This document shows, piece by piece, positions 44,752 to 52,991 of a stretch of 64,000 nt of DNA. Within the stretch, counting starts at the first letter, position 1. Each line of letters starts with the position of its first letter. The notes beneath the pieces were generated by a model. It was given only the letters and a program-made list of their open reading frames with translations, searched no databases and was not told the DNA's origin. This DNA is from Microbacterium endophyticum (GTDB lineage Bacteria; Actinomycetota; Actinomycetes; Actinomycetales; Microbacteriaceae), in contig NZ_CP049255.1 of assembly GCF_011047135.1 (NCBI RefSeq), positions 2,046,001 through 2,110,000 of the forward strand, read 5' to 3'. Both the position numbers and the translations under genes were made by a program.

Positions 44752-45986
44752 GACACCAGCATGACATCGACGAACGCCCCGGCGGCGACTTCGGTGACCT
44801 CCGCGGGAACGATCGCGTATGCCTCGGCGCGCGCAAGCCCACCGGCAAGATGGGAGGCACCAGACGTAGCTGGGGCGACAGTCCATCCGGCGGAGTCGGT
44901 GCGGTCGATCACGACCGGGAGATACTGGCGCCGACCGGGAGGGGTGCGCCATGAAGCGCTTGTCTGCATGCGCAGCACCGTGCGCGCCAGCTCGGCGCGG
45001 CCCTGCATCGCGAGGAGCGCGGGGCGCACGAAGACTTCGAAAGACACCGCCGAGCTCACGGGATTTCCGGGGAGCCCGAAAAGGAGAACGCCGCTGGAAA
45101 GCCGGCCGAAGCCCTGGGGCTTTCCTGGCTGCATTTTGACCTTCGAAAACGACATTTCACCCCCCGGTCCGAGAGCGGTCTTCACCACTTCGTAGGCTCC
45201 CGCGCTGACTCCGCCAGAGAAGATCACGGCATTAGCGCCGCGGGTCGTGGCATCCGCCAGTGCGCGACGCAAGCTCTCGTCGTCGTCGGGAACGCTCATG
45301 CGCAAGACGATCTCGGCGCCGGCATCGGCCGCGAGCGCCGCGAGCAGAGTGCTATTCGATTCGGGTATTTGCCCGCGACGGAGAGGATCGCCGGGGGTGA
45401 CGAGCTCGGAACCGGTGGAGATGACCGCGACGCGTGGTTGCTGTGAAACCACGAGCGTAGGAACCCCGGCTGCGGCTGCGGCGGCGGCCTGGAGCGGACC
45501 AATGTGGATTCCGGGGGCCATGATCTCGTCGCCGACATGAGCGTCGCCGGCGTGGAGCCGCACATGGGCACCTCGACGCGCCGGGGCGAGGAGCACCTCG
45601 ATTTCGCCGAGTGAATCTTCGAGACCGCCGGCGGTTTCTTCGAACGGCACGATCACATCGGCGTCAGTAGGAAGTGCCGACCCCGTCATGATGCGGGCGG
45701 CCTCTCCTGCGCTGAGGACCGGGTCAGCATCGCTGCCAGCGGGAAGATCGGCGACTACGCGCAAGCGCACCGGATGCTCGGTGGATGCTGTGGCCACATC
45801 AGCCCAGCGCACCGCGAATCCGTCCATCGCGGAGTTGTCGAAAACCGGGATATCAACCGCGGCCCGAACGGGCTCACGCAGCGTGCGCCCGCACGCAGCA
45901 GCGAGAGTGACTGTTTCAGTTCCAACGACGGCGACGGTCGCCAAAATACTGGCGAGGTGCTCTTCGACCTCGAGCATTTCATTCAT
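44748..45986 (-). CDS. moeA: Molybdopterin molybdenumtransferase
   Basis: 412 residues; ATG 45986 overlaps the moeB/Z stop (ATGA), so it is chosen over a start further up. VFDNSAMDGFAVR near residue 51 is the conserved PxxDNSAMDGYA motif; VISTGSELVTPGD near 176 and NAVIFSGGVSAGAYEVVKTA (core FSGGVSAGAYEV) near 245 form the MPT/molybdate site, and LLFGLPGNPVSSAVSFEVFV (core GLPGNPVSSAVSF) is near 300. Domain IV ends the protein. It inserts molybdate into adenylated molybdopterin. Confidence 0.95.
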   Translation of the reverse strand: MNEMLEVEEHLASILATVAVVGTETVTLAAACGRTLREPVRAAVDIPVFDNSAMDGFAVRWADVATASTEHPVRLRVVADLPAGSDADPVLSAGEAARIMTGSALPTDADVIVPFEETAGGLEDSLGEIEVLLAPARRGAHVRLHAGDAHVGDEIMAPGIHIGPLQAAAAAAAGVPTLVVSQQPRVAVISTGSELVTPGDPLRRGQIPESNSTLLAALAADAGAEIVLRMSVPDDDESLRRALADATTRGANAVIFSGGVSAGAYEVVKTALGPGGEMSFSKVKMQPGKPQGFGRLSSGVLLFGLPGNPVSSAVSFEVFVRPALLAMQGRAELARTVLRMQTSASWRTPPGRRQYLPVVIDRTDSAGWTVAPATSGASHLAGGLARAEAYAIVPAEVTEVAAGAFVDVMLVS

Positions 45987-47098
45987 GCGGGCTGTTGCGC
46001 TTCGCTCTGGGCGCTGCGCCACGCGACCATGCCGCCGGTGAGAACGGATGCCGCGACCCCTCGTCCGCGCAGCAGGTCAGCCGCACGCTGGGCGCGCATT
46101 CCGCTTTCGCAGACGATCACGATCGGGTCGGTGCCGACCCGGCCTGGATCATCAAGGAGCTGCGCGAGGGGTAATTCGACAACTCCCGGGATCGTGCCCG
46201 TGGCAGTTTCGCCCGGCTCTCGCACGTCGAGCAGGCGTACTCCTGAGGCCTGAGCTTCGAGCGCCCCTGCAACCGTGACGTGCGGAGCTTTCACTCTCGA
46301 CGCTGGTTCTGGTGCGCGCGTCCATCGCATGCGAGACGATCGCAGAGTGACCTCGCTCTGGCGTGCGCGCATGCTGTCGATCACAAGGATTCGCCCGAGG
46401 AGCGGTTCGCCGATCCCCGCGATGAGCTTGATTGCTTCGATTGCCATGACGCCACCAACCTGCATGCAGAGCGCGCCGAGCACGCCGACATCCGCGCACG
46501 TCGGTACTTCGCCGACGCTGCCATCCGGGTAGAGATCGGAGAGAACGATGGGCTCAGTGCCCTTGGGTGGGTTTGACCAGAAGACCGTGACCTGAGCATC
46601 GAAGCCTTGCACGGTGCCCCAGACGAGAGGCACCTGGAGCTCTTCGCACGCGGCGGCGATAGCGTGTCGCGTTTCGAATGTGTCGGTGCCATCGATGACG
46701 ACGTCGGCGCCGGCGAGCTCTTCGCGCGCATTCTCGGTTGTGAGACGCACACGTCGCGCACGCACCGTGGTTTCTGGTGCGAGGTCGCTTGCGACTCGGA
46801 TCGCGCTCTCGACTTTGGCAGCACCGATGTCACCGCGGCGGTGCATGATTTGGCGCTGCAGGTTGGTGTGTTCGACCACGTCATCGTCGATGACGGTCAG
46901 CATGCCAACACCAGCCGCCGCTAGCGCCAATACGCTCGGCGACCCCAGCCCGCCGGCGCCAACGATCGCGACGTGAGCGGACGACAGTCGACGCTGGCTG
47001 ATGTCGCCGAACCCGGCGAGTGCCGTGTGGCGTGCCGTGCGCGTGCGCTCGCTTGCGCTCAGTTCTGCGACGGGCTCGACAAGGGGTGGAAGAGGCAT
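45983..47098 (-). CDS. moeZ: MoeB/MoeZ-like adenylyltransferase with C-terminal rhodanese domain
   Basis: 371 residues. The ThiF/E1 domain (about 20-255) has the ATP site IVGAGGLGSPSVLALAAAG (core GAGGLGSP), DDDVVEHTNLQRQIMH and DGTDTFETRHAI. The usual zinc cysteine pairs (CxxC twice) are absent: the first region reads VLSDLYPDGSVGEVPTCADV and the second LRSSRMRWTRAPEP. The rhodanese domain (about 275-365) has the active loop CESGMRAQ with the persulfide Cys. It adenylates the MoaD C-terminus and may pass sulfur to it. TACTCT lies six bases before ATG, so the leftward mRNA is probably leaderless; it heads a six-gene operon. Confidence 0.88.
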   Translation of the reverse strand: MPLPPLVEPVAELSASERTRTARHTALAGFGDISQRRLSSAHVAIVGAGGLGSPSVLALAAAGVGMLTVIDDDVVEHTNLQRQIMHRRGDIGAAKVESAIRVASDLAPETTVRARRVRLTTENAREELAGADVVIDGTDTFETRHAIAAACEELQVPLVWGTVQGFDAQVTVFWSNPPKGTEPIVLSDLYPDGSVGEVPTCADVGVLGALCMQVGGVMAIEAIKLIAGIGEPLLGRILVIDSMRARQSEVTLRSSRMRWTRAPEPASRVKAPHVTVAGALEAQASGVRLLDVREPGETATGTIPGVVELPLAQLLDDPGRVGTDPIVIVCESGMRAQRAADLLRGRGVAASVLTGGMVAWRSAQSEAQQPA

Positions 47099-47104
47099 GG
47101 TCCC

Positions 47105-47202
47105 AGAGTAATCCCGTGTTGTTACTGCGGACCCATCGCGCTTTATTGCACCGCTTAAGCGGAGAATTTTGCGTACAGAAACCGTAGAAGCGGAGATAGT
47201 AT
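47105..47202 (+). promoter_or_regulatory. Divergent promoter region of the molybdenum cluster
   Basis: Leftward -10 TACTCT (complement of 47105-47110) is six bases from the moeZ ATG; rightward -10 TAGTAT (47197-47202) is six bases from the HTH-TOBE ATG. Between them is a perfect 12-base palindrome CCGCTTAAGCGG (47151-47162), and AAGCGGAGA occurs twice as a direct repeat (47157-47165, 47188-47196). This is the natural place for molybdate-dependent control by the adjacent regulator. Confidence 0.6.
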
Positions 47203-47208
47203 CAATTC

Positions 47209-47601
47209 ATGCATTCCTATCGAATCTCTCACGCTGCCCGGTTGCTCGGGGTGAGCGACGACACGGTTCGTCGATGGATCGACCAGGGTGCGCTACCGAC
47301 GACCGGAGAGAGTCCTGTCACAGTGCCAGGAGCTGCGCTCGCCGCTCACGCTGCGGACGTGGCTGCCGCCGCACACGACGCGAGCGATGTGCTTTCGAGT
47401 GCACGTAATAAGTTCGTCGGGCTCGTGACGCGAGTACAGATCGATGGGGTGATGGCACAGGTCGACATTCAGGCAGGCCCCCACCGCGTCGTATCGCTGA
47501 TGTCCTCCGAGGCGGTGCGAGAGCTCGAGCTCGAACCAGGCTCGCTCGCTGTCGCTGTCGTCAAAGCCACGAACGTCATCGTTGAGACCCCGAAGGACTG
47601 A
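47209..47601 (+). CDS. Helix-turn-helix protein with molybdate-binding TOBE (Mop) domain
   Basis: 130 residues. The start YRISHAARLLGVSDDTVRRW (residues 3-22) is a MerR/excisionase-type helix-turn-helix. From about residue 63 a Mop/TOBE domain follows: RNKFVGLVTRVQIDGVMAQV (core NKFVGLVTRVQIDGVMAQV), then SSEAVRELELEPGSLAVAVV and ends in KATNVIV. This pairs DNA binding with molybdate sensing in one small protein, a compact alternative to ModE. It is followed after one base by modA and probably controls modABC and the divergent cofactor operon through the palindrome upstream. Regulatory role is inferred. Confidence 0.85.
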   Translation: MHSYRISHAARLLGVSDDTVRRWIDQGALPTTGESPVTVPGAALAAHAADVAAAAHDASDVLSSARNKFVGLVTRVQIDGVMAQVDIQAGPHRVVSLMSSEAVRELELEPGSLAVAVVKATNVIVETPKD

Positions 47602-47602
47602 A

Positions 47603-48397
47603 ATGCGAACAACACGTGCCCTCGCCGCGCTTGCGGGAGTCACCGTCACGATCGTGGCGCTCGCCGGGTGCACATCGGCCACGACAAACGCGACATCCTC
47701 ATCTGCTGCGACCGACGATGAACTTTCGGGAACCCTCACGATCGCGGCTGCCGCATCGCTGGGCGCGGCGTTTGATCAGATTGTCGTCGCCTTCGAGCGT
47801 CAGCATCCGGGTGTGACCATTTCGCCCATCACTTACGACGGATCGTCCACGCTCGCAACGCAGATCATCGAGGGAGCGCCGATCGACGTGTTTGCGTCAG
47901 CGAACGAAGAAAATATGCAGAAAGTGGTCGACGCGGGGCTCGTGACCGATCCCGTGGATTTTGCCACCAACACGCTCGTGATCGTCGTTCCGGAATCGAA
48001 CCCTGCTGGAATCGAGACGCTCGCGGATCTTGCTGACCCAGCAGTGTCGGTTGTGCTGTGTGCCGCTGAAGTTCCGTGCGGGGCCGCATCGCAGACTTTG
48101 CTCGCGAACGCCGGTCTTGATGTGACCCCCGCAAGCTCCGAACAGAATGTGACCGCAGTGCTCACGAAGGTCGAAGCGGGCGAAGCCGACGCGGGCCTCG
48201 TTTATACAACGGATGCCGTCGGTCTCAGCAATGTTTTGACGATCACTCCTGACGGAGCCGAAGACGTCGTCAACACGTATCCGATCGCTGCGCTTTCTGA
48301 TTCGTCTAATCCGGATGCGGCAGCTGCCTTCGTCGCGTTCATCGCAAGCGATGAGGGGCAGAAGATCATGGCGGATGCCGGATTCGGCTCGCCGTGA
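47603..48397 (+). CDS. modA: Molybdate ABC transporter substrate-binding lipoprotein
   Basis: 264 residues from ATG 47603, one base after the regulator's stop. The lipoprotein signal ends in VALAGC with Cys23. The mature part is a ModA-type protein: LTIAAAASLGAAFDQIV near residue 52 (the AASL anion-binding loop), YDGSSTLATQIIEGAPIDVF (core GSSTLATQI) near 82, FASANEENMQKV, and ADAGLVYTTDAV near 198. It captures molybdate outside the membrane for ModBC. The protein overlaps modB as GTGA. Confidence 0.93.
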   Translation: MRTTRALAALAGVTVTIVALAGCTSATTNATSSSAATDDELSGTLTIAAAASLGAAFDQIVVAFERQHPGVTISPITYDGSSTLATQIIEGAPIDVFASANEENMQKVVDAGLVTDPVDFATNTLVIVVPESNPAGIETLADLADPAVSVVLCAAEVPCGAASQTLLANAGLDVTPASSEQNVTAVLTKVEAGEADAGLVYTTDAVGLSNVLTITPDGAEDVVNTYPIAALSDSSNPDAAAAFVAFIASDEGQKIMADAGFGSP

Positions 48398-49209
48398 CGA
48401 TCGCGTCAAAGAACCTGAGACCGGGGTACGTGCCTCAAGTATTGATGGTGCCCGCGTTCCTCGGCCTGGCGCTACTCATCGTGCCATTGTCGGCGCTGGT
48501 CGCGCGCGTGGAGTGGAAGACACTGTGGCACGACGTGACGACACCCGAGGCGCTCTCAGCGCTCGGGCTGTCGCTGGGAACAGGTGCGCTCGCGACGCTG
48601 ATCTGTGTCGTGTTCGGGGTTCCGCTCGCACTTTTTATCGCCCGCAGTGCGCCTCGCACTGCCGCGATTCTTCGTGCCGCAGTCACTGTTCCGCTGGTCT
48701 TGCCGCCGATGGTCGGTGGCGTCGCGCTGCTGTTCCTGTTCGGCAGGAACGGATGGCTCGGTCAGCTTTTGGCCGAAGTTGGGATTTCGATTACTTTCAC
48801 GACGAGCGCTGTCGTGCTGGCGCAAACGTTCGTCGCTCTGCCTTTTCTCGTGCTGGCTTTCGAAGGAGCCGTACGTGCGACCGGAACGGATTTCGAACAA
48901 ACGGCAGCAGCGCTCGGGGCTGGCCGGTGGCGAATCCTCTGGCGGGTCACGCTTCCGCTGGCGGCCCCGGGTCTCGTCGCAGGTGTCGTGTTGTGTTTCG
49001 CTCGAGCAATAGGTGAGTTCGGGGCAACGGCGCTCTTTGCAGGTAACGCGCCCGGAGTAACGCAGACGATGCCGTTGGCGATTTACACGGCGTTCAATGG
49101 GGCCGGCGTCACGCAGGGCACCGCCGTCGCGCTGTCGCTCCTCCTCCTCGTCACCGCTATCGCGGTGCTGCTGCTTGTGCGCGCATGGCGACCGGGGACT
49201 GTGCGATGA
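48394..49209 (+). CDS. modB: Molybdate ABC transporter permease
   Basis: 271 residues from GTG 48394, overlapping modA. Five to six helices; TPEALSALGLSLGTGALATL, core LSALGLSLGTGA, begins the transport domain, and the EAA-type loop GTDFEQTAAALGAGRWRILW (core AAALGAGRW) lies near residue 172 followed by ARAIGEFGATALFAGN (core RAIGEFGAT), the conserved ModB/CysT segment. It works as a dimer with ModC. The stop overlaps modC (ATGA). Confidence 0.93.
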   Translation: MTIASKNLRPGYVPQVLMVPAFLGLALLIVPLSALVARVEWKTLWHDVTTPEALSALGLSLGTGALATLICVVFGVPLALFIARSAPRTAAILRAAVTVPLVLPPMVGGVALLFLFGRNGWLGQLLAEVGISITFTTSAVVLAQTFVALPFLVLAFEGAVRATGTDFEQTAAALGAGRWRILWRVTLPLAAPGLVAGVVLCFARAIGEFGATALFAGNAPGVTQTMPLAIYTAFNGAGVTQGTAVALSLLLLVTAIAVLLLVRAWRPGTVR

Positions 49210-50210
49210 CGCTCGGGGAGGGCACGGCATCCGCTCTCGATGCCGACGTGCAGATTCTGCGGGGGAGCGGATTCAATCTGCACGCCCATGTGGCTCTCGA
49301 GCCTGGCGAGATCGTCGCGGTGATGGGTCCGAGCGGGGCCGGAAAGTCGACACTGCTTTCGGGTATTGCCGGGCTTGAACCGCTGTCTCATGGAGCCGTG
49401 AGGATCGACGGGCGCGAGATTTCGAGCCCGCAGCGTATTGCGCCAGCGCACCGGCGAGGAGTTGTACTGCTGGGGCAGGATCCGCGACTTTTTCCGCACC
49501 TCTCAGCGTCAGCGAATGTTGAATTTGGTATGCGAGCTCAGGGTGTTTCAAAAGTCGATGCGCGCGCAGGGGCGCTGAGGTGGCTAGGGAAGGTCGGGAT
49601 CGCTGAGCTCGCTGATCGAGCGCCGGCCCAGCTGTCAGGCGGCCAGCAGCAGCGAGTGGCTCTCGCCCGGGCGCTCGCCGCGCGGCCAGGCGTCGTGCTC
49701 TTGGACGAGCCCTTCACCGCCCTTGATCCCGAGACGGCGGCCGGCCTTCGCGAGATCGTTCAGGCGCAAGTGCACTCCACCGCACTTATCGTGACGCACG
49801 ACGCCGTCGACGCTCTCGCGATCGCCTCACGGCTCGTCGTGATCGAAGATGGTGTCGTGAGTCAGACCGGACGTGTACGCGAAGTCTTCGCTTCTCCTGC
49901 TACTCGGTTCGTGGCGTCCCTTGCGGGGCGGAACCGGCTGACTGAGGGTATCGGCGGGTCGTATCTCGATCAGATAGCGATTTTCAGGCCGTCCGATGTG
50001 CAGATTCTTCAGCAGCCGCACCCGGGCTCGTGGCGAGCGCGGGTATCTCGCATCGAACAGACGCTCGTCGGTGTGCGGCTTCACACCGAGTCGCCACCAG
50101 TGGCCGTCGACATCGAGTTAGAAGACCTCGCCGAGCGTGCGATAGCAGTCGGGACGGTACTCGAACTGTGGGTCGATCCGCAGCGAGTGCGCACACTTCC
50201 CAACACATAA
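49206..50210 (+). CDS. modC: Molybdate ABC transporter ATP-binding protein
   Basis: 334 residues from ATG 49206, overlapping modB; an upstream in-frame ATG is inside modB and is rejected. Walker [10 protein letters not shown] near residue 39, Q-loop [13 protein letters not shown] near 90, signature [15 protein letters not shown] near 142 and Walker [13 protein letters not shown] near 162. The C-terminal domain from about 240 is TOBE-like ([18 protein letters not shown], core [12 protein letters not shown]), which in ModC can bind molybdate and inhibit uptake. Completes modABC. Confidence 0.93.
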   Translation: MTLGEGTASALDADVQILRGSGFNLHAHVALEPGEIVAVMGPSGAGKSTLLSGIAGLEPLSHGAVRIDGREISSPQRIAPAHRRGVVLLGQDPRLFPHLSASANVEFGMRAQGVSKVDARAGALRWLGKVGIAELADRAPAQLSGGQQQRVALARALAARPGVVLLDEPFTALDPETAAGLREIVQAQVHSTALIVTHDAVDALAIASRLVVIEDGVVSQTGRVREVFASPATRFVASLAGRNRLTEGIGGSYLDQIAIFRPSDVQILQQPHPGSWRARVSRIEQTLVGVRLHTESPPVAVDIELEDLAERAIAVGTVLELWVDPQRVRTLPNT

Positions 50211-50219
50211 GCTCGAGAC

Positions 50220-51803
50220 ATGCCACACCTTCGCAGCTATCGTCCTACCGATGACGAGGCCCTCGCTGAGGTGTGTCTCCGCACGGCAGATGCAGGCGCG
50301 GATGCCACCGGGCTCCTGCCGGATGATGACCTCTGGGCAGAGATATTCGTGTTGCCGTATGTTGCGCGGCATCCCGATTTGGCTTTCGTTGTCGTCGATG
50401 ACGATGATCGTGCGATCGGCTACATCGTTGGCACGGACAACACTCGTGAGTTCGAAGAGTGGTTCGCCTCAGAGTGGTGGCCGCGCTTCGCTGACCGCTG
50501 GCCCGCTCCGGATGCCGCGGCAGAGTCCACGCGCGAGACCGACATTCTTCGCTACGCATATAACTTGCGCCCCGGTTCTGACCCGCACGGTGGCACGTAC
50601 CCTGCGCATCTGCACATCGACCTGCTTCCCGGAGCGCAAGGTCAGGGCTGGGGCAGATTTCTGATTACTGCCTTCACCGCGGTTCTTCGCGAGCGCGGCA
50701 TCGCTGGCGTGCACTTTGCGGCGAACGCCGAGAATTCCGGCGCGCTCGCTTTCTACGATCGACTCGGCTTTGACCGACTCGACTCGGAGCGGGGCGAGCA
50801 GGTGTTTGGGCAGACAGTGACCCCCGGGGCTCGCCCCGTCGCTGTTGTGGCTGGCGCCAGCGGCTTTATCGGTTCTGCGTTGACGAGCGCTTTCGAGAGC
50901 GATGGTTATGAAGTGCGTCGTATCGGGCGAAGCGCTGAGACCACATGGGATACGCCTGCTGCGATCGCTCGCGCTGTCGATGGTGCCGATGTGCTCGTGA
51001 ATCTTGCGGGTAAATCGGTCAATGCGCGATACACCGATGTGGCGCGCGACGAAATCTTGCGCTCCCGCGTTGACACGACGCGGGCTCTGCGGGAGGCAAT
51101 TGCTGCAGTGCCGAATCCGCCGCGGGTGTGGCTGAACGCGTCGACCGCAACGATCTACCGTCACGAAGAGGTACGAGCGAACACGGAATCGAGCGGGGTG
51201 ATCGGCGAAGGGTTTTCGGTTGATGTGGCTCGCTCGTGGGAGCAAGAGTTCTTCGCAGGTGATCTGCCGCACACGCGCCGAGTTGCGCTTCGAATGGCGA
51301 TCGTCGTCGGTGATGGTTCCGCGACGGCGTCGTTGCTTCGGCTCGCACGCGTGGGTCTCGGCGGGCCGCAGATCGATAGCCCGTGGTTTCGGCACCGGCG
51401 CTATCGAGGGATCGGCGATGACGCTTCAGGTCTCGAGCGTTCATCGCACCACCGCACGCGGGGCGCGCAGAAATTCAGTTGGATTCACATCGACGATGTC
51501 GTTGCGGCGACGCGGTTCTTGATCGAGCGGCCGGACATTTCTGGGCCGGTGAACCTCGCAAGTCCGGAGCTGAGCGACAACCGCACCTTTATGCGCGAAT
51601 TACGCGAGGTCGTGGGGATGCCGTTTGGGCTTCCGGCATGGCGATGGATGCTGGAGCCCGCCATGTGGGTGCTCCGCACCGAGCCAGAACTCGTGCTGAA
51701 GAGCCGGTGGGTCGTACCCGAAACGCTGACCGATGCGGGCTTCGAGTTCACCCATCCGCAGTTGCGCGCAGCGCTCGAAGATGCCGTGGCTCGTCGGAGC
51801 TAG
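50220..51803 (+). CDS. Fusion of a GNAT acetyltransferase with a TIGR01777-type epimerase
   Basis: 527 residues. Residues 1-200 are a GNAT domain: HLRSYRPTDDEALAEVCLRT (core SYRPTDDEALAEV) opens it, and HLHIDLLPGAQGQGWGRFLI (core DLLPGAQGQGWGR) is the acetyl-CoA loop, with SGALAFYDRLGF near 180. From about 207 an SDR/epimerase begins at VAVVAGASGFIGSALTSAFE (core AGASGFIGSALT), with LVNLAGKSV near 258 and SWIHIDDVVAATRFL near 420, ending in the DUF1731 tail (RWVVPETLTDAGFEFTHPQL, core PETLTDAGFEFTHP). TAAGCT, which overlaps the modC stop, lies six bases before ATG. The two parts are usually separate proteins. Substrates unknown. Confidence 0.85.
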   Translation: MPHLRSYRPTDDEALAEVCLRTADAGADATGLLPDDDLWAEIFVLPYVARHPDLAFVVVDDDDRAIGYIVGTDNTREFEEWFASEWWPRFADRWPAPDAAAESTRETDILRYAYNLRPGSDPHGGTYPAHLHIDLLPGAQGQGWGRFLITAFTAVLRERGIAGVHFAANAENSGALAFYDRLGFDRLDSERGEQVFGQTVTPGARPVAVVAGASGFIGSALTSAFESDGYEVRRIGRSAETTWDTPAAIARAVDGADVLVNLAGKSVNARYTDVARDEILRSRVDTTRALREAIAAVPNPPRVWLNASTATIYRHEEVRANTESSGVIGEGFSVDVARSWEQEFFAGDLPHTRRVALRMAIVVGDGSATASLLRLARVGLGGPQIDSPWFRHRRYRGIGDDASGLERSSHHRTRGAQKFSWIHIDDVVAATRFLIERPDISGPVNLASPELSDNRTFMRELREVVGMPFGLPAWRWMLEPAMWVLRTEPELVLKSRWVVPETLTDAGFEFTHPQLRAALEDAVARRS

Positions 51804-51822
51804 CGGAGCTAGCGGAACTAGC
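51796..51822 (+). repeat. Three tandem 9-base repeats across a stop codon
   Basis: GGAGCTAGC, GGAGCTAGC and GGAACTAGC follow each other at 51796-51822. The TAG inside the first copy is the stop of the GNAT-epimerase gene, so copy number does not change the protein unless the frame shifts. The repeats extend into the short gap before the convergent DUF4279 gene. Confidence 0.85.
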
Positions 51823-51855
51823 GGGGCTTGGCCGGTTCGGCTTCAGCGAACATCC

Positions 51856-52269
51856 TTAGTCATCGTCGTCCGATGACATGTACACAGTGGCCAACACATC
51901 CACATCAAGGTCTGCAATCGCGCGGGAGAGTTCGCTCGGGAGAACGAAGCCGCCTTGTGACGAGTCGGAGTACGCAGACCAGGTAATCCGTGCCTCGCAA
52001 TCAGCGGGCAGTCGCTGAATCTCGCTCGCAGATGGCTGCACCTGAGTCATGAGCTCGGTGAGCGCAACGGTGCCGGTTTGGTCGGACTCCGTGTTGTGCA
52101 ACTCGCGGACATCGATCGTCCACGTGTTGTAATCACGCACTCGTCCGGCACCGTTCACCGCACCTCGAGTCGTGGTTTTTGTGGGAACGAGCCCGAGCAT
52201 CTCTGAGATACGTTCCGGGGTGGTTTCGGTGGAAAACACTGTGAACGATGCCTGGCCAGATTGAATCAC
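51856..52269 (-). CDS. DUF4279 domain protein
   Basis: 137 residues. ASFTVFSTETTPERISEMLG (residues about 7-26) and the later RDYNTWTIDVRELHNTESDQ (core NTWTIDVREL) with LPSELSRAIADLDVDVLATV (core RAIADLDVDVLATVY) near the end match the DUF4279 pattern (a small alpha/beta fold). No signal peptide or helix. Ends in a run of Asp. Function unknown. Convergent with the GNAT-epimerase gene and upstream of, on the same strand as, nothing obviously related. Confidence 0.72.
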   Translation of the reverse strand: MIQSGQASFTVFSTETTPERISEMLGLVPTKTTTRGAVNGAGRVRDYNTWTIDVRELHNTESDQTGTVALTELMTQVQPSASEIQRLPADCEARITWSAYSDSSQGGFVLPSELSRAIADLDVDVLATVYMSSDDDD

Positions 52270-52320
52270 AGGCCGAGCATAGTTGTTCAGCGTCCGGCGC
52301 CGCGGGACGCTCGCGGCCGC

Positions 52321-52884
52321 TCAGCTTGAGACGAGCCGCTGCAGCTCGTCGGCCGTTGCGCCGACAATGTCGGCAAGCGGACGGTCGTCGCCGTCGAGCC
52401 ATCGATCGAGGGCCGTGTTGAAGATTGTCACGGCGATGTCTGCGAGCAGACCGGCGGACGCAACCGGGACACCCCGGGCACGCAATCCCGCATCGATCGC
52501 GGCAGCGAGCACGCGTCCCTTGGCCAGCTCTCGTTCTCGAAGGCCCTCGTCTGAGCGGATGACAGATCGGCGGATGAGGAGTTGCGGACGCCAGTCGTTG
52601 AATCTCGTCGCTGTTGCGGCGCGAAGCCCATGAGAGACAAGTTGCATGGGGCTCAACCCGTCAGGCGCGGACGCCATGACATCGGATATGTAGGCGGGTA
52701 GATCGCGCTCGGCGGCGAAGAGAACCTCGCGCTTGTCCGTGAAGTGCCGGAAGAATGTGCGGGTGGTGAGTCCCGCCCGCTCTGTGATCTGGGGGACGGT
52801 CGTTTCGGCGAAGCCCCGTTCGGCGAAGAGCTCGAGGGCTGCTCGTTCAAGGCGAACTGCGGCATCTGGTTCCCAGCGACTCAT
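52321..52884 (-). CDS. TetR family transcriptional regulator
   Basis: 187 residues. The DNA-binding domain is standard: ALELFAERGFAETTVPQITE (residues about 16-35), then RAGLTTRTFFRHFTDKREVL. The sensor half is helical without a recognisable ligand class. TAGGCT on its strand is six bases before ATG (52891-52896), so the mRNA is likely leaderless. It is divergent from a zinc-less alcohol dehydrogenase-like gene, with two matching palindromes between them (52899-52950); it most likely represses both. Confidence 0.88.
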   Translation of the reverse strand: MSRWEPDAAVRLERAALELFAERGFAETTVPQITERAGLTTRTFFRHFTDKREVLFAAERDLPAYISDVMASAPDGLSPMQLVSHGLRAATATRFNDWRPQLLIRRSVIRSDEGLRERELAKGRVLAAAIDAGLRARGVPVASAGLLADIAVTIFNTALDRWLDGDDRPLADIVGATADELQRLVSS

Positions 52885-52898
52885 CCCACGAGCCTAGA

Positions 52899-52950
52899 TG
52901 ATGACACGCGGTGTCGTCACATGGCATAGAGTGATGACATTGCATGTCAT
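52899..52950 (+). promoter_or_regulatory. Two TetR-type operators between tetR and the dehydrogenase gene
   Basis: TGATGACAC-GCG-GTGTCGTCA (52899-52919) has nine-base arms with one mismatch. ATGACAT-TGC-ATGTCAT (52934-52950) has perfect seven-base arms. Both follow ATGACAY-N3-RTGTCRT, so they are very probably bound by the same regulator. The first starts three bases from the tetR -10; the second lies 41 bases upstream of the dehydrogenase start. Confidence 0.78.
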
Positions 52951-52991
52951 GCACGTGTGGTGCAGACGTCGTGTGGAGAGAAGAGAACCCG

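Noticed and set aside
52289..52311. Hairpin AGCGTCC/GGACGCT after tetR
   Set aside because: Seven-base stem with a nine-base loop and no T-run on the tetR strand; too weak to call a terminator.
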